Shown in pieces: positions 23,761 through 35,047 of a DNA stretch of 64,000 nt. Position 1 is the stretch's first letter, and the number at the start of each line of letters is the position of its first letter. The DNA is from Trichostrongylus colubriformis (lineage: Eukaryota; Nematoda; Chromadorea; Rhabditida; Trichostrongylidae). The stretch covers positions 19,177,664 through 19,241,663 of the forward strand of contig OZ022257.1 in the NCBI GenBank assembly GCA_963978905.1. Direction: 5' to 3'. The notes beneath the pieces are model-generated. The model saw nothing but the letters and a program-made list of their open reading frames with translations, searched no databases and was not told the origin of the DNA. The translations under genes and the position numbers were made by a program.

Positions 23761-24939
23761 GCCACTACAGCTCATTCGAAAATTTTAATTTTACCCACTA
23801 TAGCTGATCAACCCTTTTACAACAAATATCTTATGAACTGTAGGGGTTACGGTGACAAATAGTTCTGAAGAAAGTGCAATAACAAAGCAATGGGCGGAGC
23901 TTTCATTGTGTGATGAAACTGCCATATTATTTTGTATGTAATTTTGTGGATACTTGCCTTAATACTTCTTCATTGGTAAGTGGTGTCACCTCATCCATAC
24001 ATATCTCACCACACAGCGGAGGCCAGACTCGTGCCGAAATGCCGCAAGGTGCATCGGCAGACTGTTCATAGGACTTTGGAGAGGGACACATTCATGTCCT
24101 CATGGACGTCGGCTGGCTTTGACAGCCAGTAATCGACGGGTGAAAATAGCCAGGAAACGCACTCACAGCAATCCAGTCTGGAGCATCATATGGCTAGGAT
24201 TAGGCTTTTAAAGATCGGACAAAAGAGCAGCGCCTGATAGAATTTGAACGCACACTCACAAGTTCCAAAAAGCCTGGTCCTCGCGAGCGCTGAGACGCTG
24301 AGAAGTAGATCTGAGAAATGTCGGAAGCTGTTGGAACATGCCTCAAATAATGCGCATATGAGAACCCCATACAGATGGAAAAAATTTAGTCATGAACAGG
24401 TATTTTGCCGCAAAAACTTTTGTGTACTTTCTTAGACATCCGAAGAAGCTTATAGACTAACAAAGGCTCATTTGAGGACCACATCCCGTATCGGCGACGG
24501 ATCAAACCCCTGGAATGGTTAGGGCAGCAGTGTACACAAACTCGGTATATTGACTTTCGCAGGGAAGGGACCAAAAATCAGTGCTAATTACTATCTTAAG
24601 AAGATTTATGAAATTTGTAGCAAACTGAAATTTCTGATGCAGCAGCTCACAGAAGGAGTTTGATGCAAAAATGGTTCCGGGATAACTCCATGGCTTCAGA
24701 TTACTGGCCATCTAAGTTCCCCTTTTCACTCGTAATCATTCACTCAGTTTGGTCGATCTTGTTGCAGAAAGACTACTAAGAAAAACACAGGTCGATTGGA
24801 TCTTTGAAAGCTTCTATAGAAATCCATATGATGAAATTTCACAAGATGCTATCAAGGCTGGAGTGGAGTGTACTCTTCCCGTCTGAAAGATCTTATCGAG
24901 TTCAACGGAGACCATGTCCAACTGCTGTACTTTCATGGT
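23761..24939. other. No supported gene
   Basis: Short frames without domains or splice structure. Similarity to the second duplication copy ends at about 23,760. Confidence 0.45.
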
Positions 24940-25214
24940 TGTTATGATATGTACATATACTATTACTTCTCATATAAAACTTCTGAGCGATCAATAGCAG
25001 AGCAGAAATATGTCGTCATCTGTTGTAGATGGCCGCTCACTGCTCATGTGGCGATTGTCATAGACTTGGCTTGCGATAATAAGTGTTTGTGTTTGTGCTC
25101 ATTGTAATTATTGAGTGATACGTCAGCCCTTCTCTATAAATGGGTTACTCTGTGGTATACCAGTCACTTGACGTCTCGTGCTTCAATAAAGCACTTGGTA
25201 GCATAGCTGTAACA
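24940..25214 (+). repeat. Possible solo LTR
   Basis: Begins TGTTATGATATG and ends AGCTGTAACA (TGTTA...TAACA ends), with a TATA-like CTATAAATGGG about 85 bp from the end and AATAAAGC about 35 bp from the end, in LTR order. No matching second copy and no clear target duplication were found, so the call is tentative. Confidence 0.35.
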
Positions 25215-25559
25215 TCATCATGTTCATGCCGCACACTCTAAATCATACTACAGCATGAGTTGTTTCTTGAACACTCCAAGAGAATGTTTGTGGCTACATG
25301 TAAGGATGAAAAAGGTCTGCAAATGCTTCGTAATCTGGATGATTGTACGTGAGCATTTCTGCGTGCAGGGTTGAAGTGTTGGCTTCCGAATGACCCGTCC
25401 TCGTTTCAATTTAATGAATGTTGATGGTCAAAACAAGGGTCAAAACCAAGTGGATGCAGTGAAAAACGAACCACACGCTAACAGTCCCGTTGAACTGCAA
25501 TATGTTTTTATCAGGCTGTGCTGCAACGGCAAAACCTTCCGGTCACGGATGGAATTCGA

Positions 25560-25892
25560 CCTCATTATGGGACTCGTCTTCGTTCTTAAGTGGGAATTCG
25601 GCTAGGATACAGCTCCGCACGAAAAGATGTGAATCTCGGCCGGTTGGGAGGGGCCTTGGACTAAATGCCCCGTCCCGTCTTCGCCCACGGTTGGAAACGG
25701 AGAGTGAAACTGTTTGCGTAAGTTTCTGTTCCCACAATGCGTCTTCGACCACGGCGGACGAATGGGCACTTGCTCGGAGGCCCCACCCACCCGGCCGAGA
25801 GCATGAAACAGCATGCAGCTCATATCAGGCAAATGCAACATAAATATATGGGTGACAAAGAAATTCTTTTTTTAGGGGATTCCTTTAAGCTT
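25560..25892. repeat. Fragment of a dispersed GC-cored MITE family
   Basis: Shares the core GAGAGTGAAACTGTTTGCGT ... GGGCACTTGCTCGGAGGCCC and the end GATTCCTTTAA with copies at 33,712, 42,837 and 49,640. The left inverted end is missing. Confidence 0.55.
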
Positions 25893-26519
25893 ATGCCACG
25901 AAGCACATTCTATAACTTTGTAATGTTTTGGCTACATTCGCATCATAACCGCAGCAAAACTGGTCGATTATGAGAAAAAAATTATTTGTATGATTATTTC
26001 CATCTAATACTGTCAATTCCAGGTTGATTCTTGTTTTGCTCAATGCAGAGGTTCGGCGATATCTACGACCCACCCAGAAAAGTACACCGGTATTCACACT
26101 GACGAATTTCAATATACGAGGATGCGTTGCAGTTGAAAACAGCAGGGTATAGTCTGGAACGCTGTTTTCCTTGCTAGGATATGCATCAGTAAGTAGGCAA
26201 GTCTGCCGGAACAGGGTCAAGCGTCCAGATAAGGAAAATTTTCAAAAAATACGACCCCCCCCCCAAAAAAAGGGGCCTCAATACGACCCCCCCTTCACTT
26301 ATGTTGTTGTTAGTTTTCATTTTGCAATAAATAATAAGTAAATGCAATAAATAATGAACGAAATATTTTTTATTGGTATATTACAAGAAATTTGCTTCAA
26401 CTGGACTAAACAATCGCTTACGCTGTTCGCCTAAGCCTACGCAAAGGGGCTCTCCTTCCCCCAGACTTAGGCTAACACCAGGATAATAAAAAAAGTCGAA
26501 TTTGCCTCATCAAAATCAT

Positions 26520-26615
26520 TTCATTGCAAAATTCGAACCCAATACGGCTAGTGCTACGGCCTCTCTGCGCTCTAACCATAGCGTTAGAGACCGTCTCTAA
26601 CGCTAAGGATAGAGC
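26520..26615 (-). repeat. tRNA-like repeat with an imperfect 25-bp hairpin
   Basis: On the minus strand GCTATGGTTAGAGCGCAG (A-box-like) and TTGGGTTCGAATTTTGC (B-box-like) are spaced as in a tRNA-derived repeat. Next to it TGCGCTCTAACCATAGCGTT and its near reverse complement form a 25-bp stem with a 3-nt loop and 3 mismatches, ending just before the mariner element. Confidence 0.45.
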
Positions 26616-26626
26616 GCAGCATACTA

Positions 26627-27133
26627 TTAGGTTGGACGGGAAGTTCTGGGACACCTTGTGAGAAAAATTCAATTTATTTTAATTTTATTCACATGTAACT
26701 TCAGTCACCAAAGTGGATCTTCTTCAACGGGGATCTTCTTCAACGGCAGCTGTCAGGGCGTCGACATCGAAGACCGGAGGACGTCCTGAGCGTGGTTCAT
26801 CTTCTAGCGTTGTCTGTCCTTCACCGAAACGCTGATACCACCGAATCACCGTAGACTTCGAAGTGGTGTTCGCACCCATCGAGTGGTTGATTCTGTCGGC
26901 CGCCAGGCGCGCAGAACTACCAAGGCGGTACTCATGAAGAATCAGCAGTCGAAGACCTTCTCGCGAAATAGGCTCAGATTCGCCGCTTGTCGAAGCCATA
27001 GTGGTGATAACCAGACTAGTGAAGAGTCCTTCACACTCCATCTATATACCCTTACCATGGACTGTCCCACAATTCTTTACAGGTTTCTACAGGAAAAAAC
27101 AAAAAGTGTCCCAGAACTTCCCGTCCAACCTAA
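26627..27133 (-). mobile_element. Deleted mariner element, 507 bp, TA target duplication
   Basis: Perfect 28-bp terminal inverted repeats (outer part TTAGGTTGGACGGGAAGTTC; 26,627-26,654 and 27,106-27,133) with TA on both sides. It contains the N-terminal part of a mariner transposase on the minus strand and lacks the catalytic half. A short direct repeat (GGATCTTCTTCAACGG) lies where the coding similarity stops, suggesting the deletion junction. Perfect TIRs imply recent mobility using transposase supplied elsewhere. Confidence 0.9.
26724..26999 (-). pseudogene. Mariner transposase, N-terminal DNA-binding domain only
   Basis: Starts at MASTSGESEP and encodes about 91 residues with two helix-turn-helix regions typical of mariner/SETMAR-type transposases: LLILHEYRLGSSARLAADRI, then STVIRWYQRFGEGQTTLEDE and the linker RSGRP. 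It stops after EEDPR. The DDD catalytic domain is missing, so it cannot transpose by itself but could still bind the TIRs. An in-frame upstream Met (27,041) exists but the family normally starts near MAS. Confidence 0.85.
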
Positions 27134-29110
27134 TACTTTTTCCAACCCAAGTCCCTAAACACCGAAAGAACATTATAAAGCAACAAGAAAACAAAAAGAG
27201 GAACGAATCGCCGACAATTATGCGCGAAAAGAATAGGTGCGGCTGCTTTGCGATCTGAATGGAGCGCGTTATCTCCCCCATATTAAATTCCAACATTTTC
27301 AAAATACTTTAAACTTTACCTAGAGTCCATCTTTCAAACAGCTGTGAACTGTTTTCCTAATAACTCCCTTGGACCTATCTATTGGCCGCTTGCTTTCCCT
27401 AATGGTTGCTTAGTTCTCGATACGGGTTTCCAGATGAGGATTAGATGAGGAAAATTTTGAAGTGTTTCACAGAAATGGCCATAGCTTCCTAACTTGACCA
27501 TATGAGTTCGTTTTGGTGAGGCGGGGTCTGCTAGGTTGTCGCTTTTGAATGACTACCTGAACTATGCTATATCTTCAAAACGAAGCAAGAAAAATTCAGA
27601 AAAGCCAGTTGAGGATAGCTTTTTTTCGTCGAATTTGCGAGATTTTCCCACGAATCTTCCCAAAATCGATTCATTGTGACCGAAATTTTTCCAGTGTGCA
27701 TCCTTCGCTCTCGGAGGCCTAGTGGGAAGGCGAGAAGCGTCGGTCAGCTTTTCTGTGGGATGCGCCATGCATGAGAATTTCATCCACTTTCTCAATGAAT
27801 ACAAACGTTTTTCCGGTCCGCATAGTGGCCACCAACACTAGATTACGTACTTGCGATCGTAGTAAGATATGGAAAAAATCCAATCAGCTAATTTTTGTTT
27901 TCATCCCATTGTTTCTGGAGTGTCCATCCACGGTGGTACCCGTTGATGGGTATCGCTTTCCATGGTTAAGGTGAATTTCGGAGGTGTCTCTGTACGTGGT
28001 TTCGGTGCAGGTGGACGAATGAAAGGGTTATTGGCATTGGTTGGCTTCGTTGTGGATCGCGCCATGCATGAGGCTTCCATGATGATTAGGTTGAATTAGC
28101 TTCGGGTTCAAACCCAGTTAATCAGTTTTATCATTTCTCTCCTTACACTTTAGATCCTCAGCCTCGGAAATTCTGTTGATCAATGCCCTGAACGATTACG
28201 ACCCCCCCTCCCCGTTGAGGATTCCTCAAGGGAAGCTTGACCCTGTGCCGGAATGCAATGCTTTCTCTACTTCTTCGTTTTCCCGAAACTTCGGATCCAG
28301 TTGTATATGTAATGACAAAACTGAGGATAATTTAAGTGTTAAAGAAAGCAGACTGTGAGGCGTATATGAGTTAGGAGTTCAAGGATACAGTGTATGACGT
28401 GTAATCAACTGTGAAATGGGATCCGATTTGTGGTTCAACTACGTCCCTTTCATCCCATCCAGTTTTCTCTCTTGTCTCCTATGGATGTTTGCAATGCACC
28501 TAGCTTTTGTGGTTCTTCTAATAAAACTGTTCATTATCAAAAATTCCACGCGAGTGTATTATTGGGTGGGAAAACAATTAAATGAAATGTACGATCCGAC
28601 GATGGGCTTCGCATCTCACTGGGCGGAGCTCGGGTGGAATAAGGTTACATCCTGCGAAACATCTTTAAGTAAAATTGGTACCGCAAGTATATCTCACGGA
28701 TGGGCTACTGCATTCACTAGAGGACACGATGTAGTCATGTGTCCTGCCACCGGGAGAATTAGGAATACCCGCCTACGACGCTCGAATTTGGGCCTCTCCG
28801 GCTAATATTTATATTCGGTATTGCACAATTCCACGGAGATACTCACTACGCATCGATAAAATCAGATAAATGAGACGACAAAAAAGGTAATGGATGGAGA
28901 GGCAGACGACGGAGGAGCAGAAAATGTGGTTCCAACCGCTACGTCCGCCAATGCCGTGTAAGGAGACTGTTTCGTTGTTTGGTGGCAGTCATGCCAATTG
29001 CAGACCAATCTTATACCCATAGGGAAGGGTAAACCACTTTAGTCGCGAGGCGTGCCTAAAGAGTAATATAATATAATTAATAATCTAATTTATCCATTTA
29101 GCAGTTCTTC
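27134..29110. other. No supported gene
   Basis: The longest frames (28,176-28,358 and 28,416-28,805, plus) lack domains, paralogues and convincing splice sites. The second begins with a hydrophobic stretch that could be chance. Confidence 0.4.
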
Positions 29111-29149
29111 AGCAGTCATATTCCAAGAAAATTGTGCATATTAAATGTT

Positions 29150-29480
29150 GTGTCATTATTCTGTGCCACCCAGATGTTTCTGTGCTTTTGTGGTTGACCC
29201 TTCAAAACGATCGTCGTTTTTAAAAACGCTAAAGTTGGAGGCTTCCAATTGGTACTTTGACCAGTGAAGCGCCTCATCGCTCTCTGTGTTTTTGACGTTA
29301 ATGAGGTACTCCAGTTCGGAAAAAATCCGGCAATGAGGAACAAACCCTTGCCGTTCCGCCAAAAAACTACTAAACTCTTCTCGCAGTGGTTGACAATGGA
29401 AGTGAAAGACCCCGATACTGATACTGGAGACACGGTATTGTCATAATCCTCACAGCGAAATGAAAGGCAAAAACTCCATT
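29150..29480 (-). pseudogene. Possible remnant of a transposase-like protein (C-terminal part)
   Basis: Two overlapping minus-strand frames look coding in turn: KHFNGVFAFHF in one, then PLREEFSSFLAERQGFVPHC and a charged tail ending HLGGTE in the other, so at least one frameshift separates them. The pattern (N-x-G before a His-Pro-x-Leu-like region) loosely resembles the end of MULE-type transposases. No catalytic motif is visible; the assignment is weak. Confidence 0.25.
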
Positions 29481-29847
29481 GAAATGTTTGATCGACGCGT
29501 AACCGCTCTCCAGAAATGGCTTGACGGTAATTCTTGCAGTATTCCTTGCTTGCACGACTTCTTATAAACAAAGAACACATACGGGCTGCGCTTATTTGAG
29601 CAATATAACTTGTTATATGGCTCTTATAGCAACATAGCTTTCGTTTAGAAACACTACCAAATGACAGTACTGATGAACAACTCTTTTAGAGCTTTCCTAG
29701 ACACTATGTAGTTCTTGCGAGCAAGGATTCTGCGGTATGAAAGAACCAGTGCTAAACAGTAGGAATGAATGCGTTCCAACCGCAGGGTCTTCTCTTTACT
29801 GTGGCCCTTCATTTCTCTGTGTGGATTATGAGAACACCGTGCCTCGG

Positions 29848-30213
29848 GTGTGCACACTTATGACAAATTTTCGCTTTGCGACGTCGTACTCGCGATGCCG
29901 TCAGCACAACTTGCCGCGGTCAGTTGGAATTCCTCTCAGGACGCAAGGATGTGATACCATGGAGGCCCTCTGAGAAATAGCTGTTTATCGCATCATTATC
30001 TATAAAGCAATAACTTTTGTGCTCTTTAAAGACAAATTAGTAACATAAAAAGTAAAAGAAACGGTAACATCATATGTAACAATCCTAATTAAGGAATAAT
30101 TAATTCAGGCGTCAACCTTTAAAGGGAGGTTGCAATGTACGCAATCACATGTGGAGAAATTCGCGGCACCGCTCACCGAGCGCGAAAATTGGTCATAAGT
30201 GTACACACCTCCC
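29848..30213. mobile_element. 366-bp foldback MITE with 9-bp target duplication
   Basis: Ends GTGTGCACACTTATGAC and GGTCATAAGTGTACACACC are inverted. Flanks GTGCCTCGG (29,839-29,847) and GTGTCTCGG (30,214-30,222) form a 9-bp duplication with one mismatch. Same family as 14,929 and 44,501. No coding content. Confidence 0.75.
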
Positions 30214-30693
30214 GTGTCTCGGGTGTCGCTGCTAGCTCACTTTTCTGTTGTCAAACACTGCAGGAACGGATTAAGGGCTTCCTGGTAAAACAGCAGGGTT
30301 GGCTTCATTGCTGAACTTTATTCTCAACTGGAATTCTATAAGAAGGCCGAAACCAAGAAGAATGGCGAGACGCTTTGCCGGTTGAGGCATAGTTTGGGAG
30401 CTTCGATTTCGAGGCCTTTGGAAACGACGATTTTTTCGAAAGATCTACTACAAATCCGGTTCAAGACAAACAACGTTCAACATGCTCATACCCTCGTTCA
30501 AAAGAAAGTCAGTCTCCTATCATCAAAATGAAGGGGGTATGCCTAACGCGCACCACAAAGTGCAATGGCAACATGTACACATGCACTCAAGCGTGGTTGG
30601 CAGGTGGTTGCATGTTCCATAGTTCCAATGAGGCATATTTTGTTTGAACTGGTTCAAGCTTAAAACGACATAAATCGAACAGAATTTCGATAT

Positions 30694-30988
30694 TTGATTT
30701 TTGATAGCTGCTGATTTTCTTTGCGCCCGCGACGCGAAAACCGTTACAAGTATGCTAGGTTATGGACAAAAACTTTGGTCTCACGGGACTCGAACCCGCG
30801 CTACATGCTTTCCGGTCATATGTGCTAGACCATTACACTACCTAGACCCCTTTCACCTTTTTCACCTTAACTCAGCTTCTGAATGAAGTAGATCTTCGAG
30901 ACCGAAACTTTGGCCCATAACCCAGCATACTTGTAACAACTTTCGCATCACGGGCTCCGTCGAGAATCAGCAACTATCAAAAATCAAA
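30694..30988. mobile_element. Palindromic element with a tRNA-like core
   Basis: About 90-bp arms: left TTTGATTTTTGATAGCTGCT through GTTATGGACAAAAACTTTGG, right its reverse complement with about 80% match. The 72-nt centre is a tRNA-like sequence on the minus strand. One arm alone is found at 8,755-8,860. Confidence 0.7.
30777..30848 (-). tRNA. tRNA-like sequence, probable pseudogene
   Basis: 72 nt on the minus strand with a D-arm region (GTAGTGTAATGGTCTAGCAC), a near-consensus B box (GGGTTCGAGTCCC) and a 5-bp acceptor pairing GGTCT/AGACC with mismatches below it. The anticodon stem closes on a 9-nt rather than 7-nt loop, so no anticodon can be assigned with confidence. It sits exactly between the arms of a palindromic element, which argues for a mobile tRNA-derived core. 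Confidence 0.4.
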
Positions 30989-31058
30989 AACACATAAGAG
31001 AACTGTTTGTTAGTGCTGAGCGTCCCTTTAGGATAATTTCAAGGAAGTTTCTAGGGGC

Positions 31059-31283
31059 TTACAACGTAATCTCAAGGAGAATTTTCAAAATGTCGCAGGA
31101 ATTATCCTGCGTAACAGTTGCAAGTAAAGAGTATGTGCAAAAGGCAAAAAATGGACCAAATACTGGATTATGAGGATCAGTGTCAAATGCACATGTGCAA
31201 ACACTCACTGAAACTGATAGCTCAAAAGTGAACCCGAGGTGTAAAAATAAAATTATGATATGAAAGATGATTATGAATTTCAC
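31059..31283 (-). CDS. Weak candidate: small secreted protein or exon
   Basis: A 74-codon frame opens with a strongly hydrophobic leader (MKFIIIFHIIILFLHLGFTF) and then has four cysteines. There is no paralogue in the window and no domain; it may be chance in AT-rich DNA. Confidence 0.2.
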   Translation of the reverse strand: MKFIIIFHIIILFLHLGFTFELSVSVSVCTCAFDTDPHNPVFGPFFAFCTYSLLATVTQDNSCDILKILLEITL

Positions 31284-31544
31284 AAATTCTGAAGGGAAGT
31301 AGTAGTGAAATGATATCGTAAAGACAAGATGTGCGAGAGACCCACGGTAGGCTGAGAAAGAAGAATTTGGTAAGCCGCATTCATGCTAATCGGCAGCAGC
31401 GACGACGACGGCACTGGTGACGCGCTCCGTTTGTGGAGCTCTCAACCGAAACACACTTCAGTATGATGATCGTGGAGAGTACATATGATGAACTTGGCAT
31501 AGTTGCAGGCCATGCATTATGGTCGCCATCCATAGTCGGCGCCA

Positions 31545-31640
31545 TGCCAAGATTCGAACCCGTTACTGTAGTGGTACTGGTATAGTGTAGTGTGAATAGA
31601 TCGAGCGTTCTACAAATGGAGCGCGTCATCAGAGTGTCAC
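31545..31640 (-). repeat. tRNA-like repeat
   Basis: On the minus strand TTTGTAGAACGCTCGATC is followed by ACGGGTTCGAATCTTGGCAT, a near-perfect B box. The stems do not close into a full cloverleaf. Confidence 0.35.
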
Positions 31641-31835
31641 CATCGCCGCCGGTGCCTCAAAGTATGAACGAGGCCATGTGGAGCCGTTTTTGTTATAACT
31701 TCCCATCCCTTTTGTGCACAGAGTATTTCTTCAATGTTTTAGTGTGTGGAGGCCAATGAAGATCGCTTCAGAGCAGACAGGAAGTATTGCATTATCTCGA
31801 GGTTGCGACTGCTCCGATGTCGATGCGTTGTCGCT

Positions 31836-32179
31836 GAGGCCACGAAGTTTGAGCTTTAACCGTTCAGTTCAACGGCTCAGCAAATGACATTCCTGTTCAG
31901 CTACAACTACTCACCATATCAATGCGTTAAAGCGAAGTGTGATATGTAAGGAATGCCGCATGCTTTCAAAATCAGTTTAGATCATTTCTGTGATTTTTTT
32001 GTGTATCGAGGCCATGAAGTTTTGATGTAACCGTTTACTTTAACGGCTCAGCAGATGGCATTCCTGTTCAGCTACAACTACGCACCATATCAATGCGTTA
32101 ATGCGATGTGTGATATGAACGAAATGCCTCATGCTTCTAAAATCACTTTTCAGTTCATTCCTGTGATTTTTTGTGTATC
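31836..32179. repeat. Two tandem 172-bp units
   Basis: The unit starting GAGGCCACGAAGTTTG at 31,836 recurs at 32,008 (GAGGCCATGAAGTTTT), both containing CCTGTTCAGCTACAACTAC and CACCATATCAATGCGTTAA and ending TTTTTTGTGTAT. Divergence is roughly 15%. No coding. Confidence 0.8.
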
Positions 32180-32345
32180 ATGCGCATTTATCTTCGTGCT
32201 AATTCTTATTACTTGCCTCTGCGCTTTGTGATGAGTGCAAGGTATACTCCGTAGACCGCAATTTTACAGCCTGTAATTATGTGCATACGAAGAACAGAAC
32301 TCAACTTTTCCAATTTACACTTATATATCGTACTGCTACCTCAGG

Positions 32346-32576
32346 GGGTGTATGTCATTAGGACAGAAACGTCGCGTAGCCGTGTTCGGCACGCGACGGG
32401 GTGGTGCGAGCTATGCGCGCCGTATTCGTCGAGTCCTGAAGCGATTAAGCCTAGAATGAGGCGTAGAGCACCGTCATCGCTTCAAGACCCACTCAATACG
32501 GCGCGCATAGCTCGCACCATCCCGTTGCGTGCCGAACACGGTCACGCGACGTTTCTGTCCTAATGACATACACCCT
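32346..32576. mobile_element. 231-bp foldback element, arms about 105 bp, exact 9-bp target duplication
   Basis: The left arm starts GGGTGTATGTCATTAGGACA and the right arm is its reverse complement over about 105 bp with few mismatches, leaving a very short loop. TACCTCAGG is present exactly at 32,337-32,345 and 32,577-32,585. A 9-bp duplication fits Mutator-like elements. High arm identity suggests a recent insertion. Confidence 0.85.
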
Positions 32577-32887
32577 TACCTCAGGCACCGCCTTGCTGAT
32601 AGCGTCAGTGTTACGAAAGGATGAGCATGAGTCTGCATTTCCTGGATTTTATTGTCGTAAAGTACACAGGTTTTCATCCAGTCGACACGAGCTTATTGGT
32701 CACCACGAGCTTAGGACGTACCCGCTCTCACCACAAGTTTGGAACTCCTAGGTACCCCTGCCGTGGAAATGCTCCTCCTTTTCCTTGCAAAATCACTTGC
32801 AGTTTTTCGCCTAGCTTGCCGTTGGCATAAATTTAGGGAAGGATGGTGTGAGAATGCGTAACGGCTGCCACGCTTTCGACAATCCTT

Positions 32888-33552
32888 TCAACCTGAAGGA
32901 ATAACTTCGTCACCTTTATATAGCCAGCATAGCCACAGCCTCGGTGGACCCACGTCTTTCGCTCCTACCAGTGCTAGTAATCTTCCTAATGTCATTTTTC
33001 TAACGAATGCTGATTGGTCGCCGCGGCAAAAACAACACAGTGATCTGTTTTCCATTTCCTTCTTTACATTGCTCACAAACTCATGCGCTTTAAACTCTAT
33101 CTCCACACGGTTCATGAACACTTTTATTGTAACAAACGTTACCTTCCTCCACACCACTCCGTAAGGTAGCATATTATCCAATATGAGCTTGCCTTGAATC
33201 CCTCAATCTCATGCTGCCGGCTTAGATCAAGCGCCATGAAGCGGAGGTTCTCGTTGTGCAGTGTAACACCTTGAAAGGAGTCGGCTAACAAATAGACCCC
33301 AAATTAGTTAAACGCATTACATGAATTTGATGCCAGTTTTGTCTACACTTTTTCGAGGAGCAGTTCTCCTAACATTTTTAATTGCGCGGATCGACGATAC
33401 TTCACCTCCATCGTCAGCTGCCTTTCAAGTTCAGTCTTGCGTAGCTTCCTCAGATGTTCGTCATCCCTAATCCATTTTAACCTTTTGTGCATGCTCGACA
33501 ACGGGCGATATCCTCTTGAGAAGCTTCTATAGTGCTCGATAACCTTCGTCAC
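32888..33552 (-). pseudogene. Tc5/CENP-B-type transposase fragment, frame-disrupted
   Basis: Minus-strand pieces in order: a charged helical segment (about 33,552-33,343, including SSMHKRLKWIRDDEHL), a stop, then LHNENLRFMALDLSRQHEIE with GFKASSYW (about 33,290-33,200), the signature of a Tc5/CENP-B helix-turn-helix, then after a 1-bp shift a segment with RGDQSAFVRKMTLGR, matching the usual start of the DDE domain (DQSGF-like, first catalytic Asp). The frame ends at 32,888 before the remaining catalytic residues. It is a decayed transposase or host gene derived from one. Confidence 0.55.
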
Positions 33553-33711
33553 GTGACCAAAGCGGAATAAGTAACATGCTCACAGTATACATGATGGAAC
33601 ACGCAGTCATACTTTTTCGCCAGTGACCGAGGAGCTGCAGTAGCAAACTGCATTATTATTGGCATTAAGCGCCCTTCAGACAAGCCCCGTCCCGTCCTTT
33701 TCCCATCCTTA

Positions 33712-34083
33712 CATTAATGTTGTATTTGCTTAATAAGGGCGGCATGCGAAGTTTCACGTGAGAAGTGAGAATCCGGCTGAGAAGTAGCTCTTTAAAGTGA
33801 CCGCCGAGTGGCAAGTTCTCAGAATATATGCACGCCCGTCGTTCGCCGCGCTTGGGAATGGAGAGCGGGACTGTTTACGCAACATTGTTCTCCTACAATG
33901 CGTCTCCAAAGGAGGCGGGCACTTGCTCGGAGGCCCGACCCAACGGCCGAGATTTTGTTTGCTGTATCTTAGCCGGTTTCACATTTTTCGCGTGAAATTT
34001 TGCATGCCGCCCACATTAGGAAGATGCAACATAAATATTAAGTAACAAAAAACTCGTTTTTTCCGTGGTCTATTCTTTTCATT
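33712..34083. repeat. Copy of the GC-cored MITE family, left end lost
   Basis: Starts in subterminal sequence (ATTAATGTTGTATTTGCTTA) and ends CCGTGGTCTATTCTTTTC, with the shared core (AGAGCGGGACTGTTTACGCA; GGGCACTTGCTCGGAGGCCC). Compare 42,837-43,266. Confidence 0.6.
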
Positions 34084-35047
34084 AGCCGAGGAGTACGGTT
34101 TTGGGGAGTGCCAGCAAGGAGTCACTGCTTCAGTTCAAGACTGTCACCAAATTTGCAAAAGAACGTCGCATAGTGCACAGACCGATCCACAAATGAGCTT
34201 TTTTTGTACTTAAGGTTGAGCACGGATCAACAATGTACAGCGAGCTCTCCCTTTTACCGTCATAAATCATTTGTCATAGTTCGTTGCTCTATGCTTTTCA
34301 ATTCATGCGAAATTTATAAAAAATAATTAAGCTGGATTTTTGAATGAAATTTATGGTAAATTCATGAATTCAAGACAAAATGTTAATATGGGTATAGCAT
34401 ACTGACAAGCAGAAGTGTCAACAGTTTATATTTTTCAATTTCTTTCGCCTTTTCGCAGTGCCCTGAGATAAGTAATGCACTGTGATCGCAATTTGGCTTC
34501 AAATTCCAACCAGCTAGTGAAGGTTGCACTGTCATTCAAATCTGATGGTCAAATACCATTGCTCCGGGGTGAAAACAATGAACGTAAAGGCCATCAAGGG
34601 AATATGACTAACGTGCCGGAGATAACGCAAAGAAAAGGCATATCGGGACCGTTCCGGCAAAGGCGCGGATGAGGCCCATCGGCTTTTGCTGGAAAATGAA
34701 GGATCAAGCTTCTCGAGCGACGTGCTTCAGATAGCACGGCAAGTTCGAAAAATGTCTCGAAACTGTAGTCGATCGAGACGTCCACCTACGCAAGAGAAGC
34801 AGCTTATACTTGCCATTGGTGAAGAACGATCTGACGTTACAGTGCCTAAATTGCGGCCTCCTCGGGTGCTCCTGAATCCACGGTACACGAAGTACTTTGT
34901 GTCAGGTAAAGTGGTAGTACTACGTAGTACTACGAAATCTGTATCATACTTTCCGGACAACCTAGTAGTTATCCGATATCACGGCCAATATTAAAGATCC
35001 TCATACATCAAGTCTGTGAAGAACCACTGTAGGGCACGTCATATTAG
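34084..35047. other. No supported gene; one 20-bp palindrome
   Basis: Frames at 34,475-34,672 and 34,686-34,994 show no domain. GTAGTACTACGTAGTACTAC at about 34,914-34,933 is a perfect palindrome. Confidence 0.4.

Noticed and set aside
25490..25973. Overlapping plus- and minus-strand frames with Pro/Arg-rich products.
   Set aside because: They coincide with the GC-rich core of a dispersed MITE; open frames on several strands reflect base composition.
28416..28805. 129-codon frame with a hydrophobic N-terminus.
   Set aside because: No domain, no splice sites and no paralogue; the second half looks compositionally random.
31836..32179. Possible CRISPR-like repeats.
   Set aside because: Only two long units, no short regularly spaced repeats and a eukaryotic context; these are simple tandem duplications.
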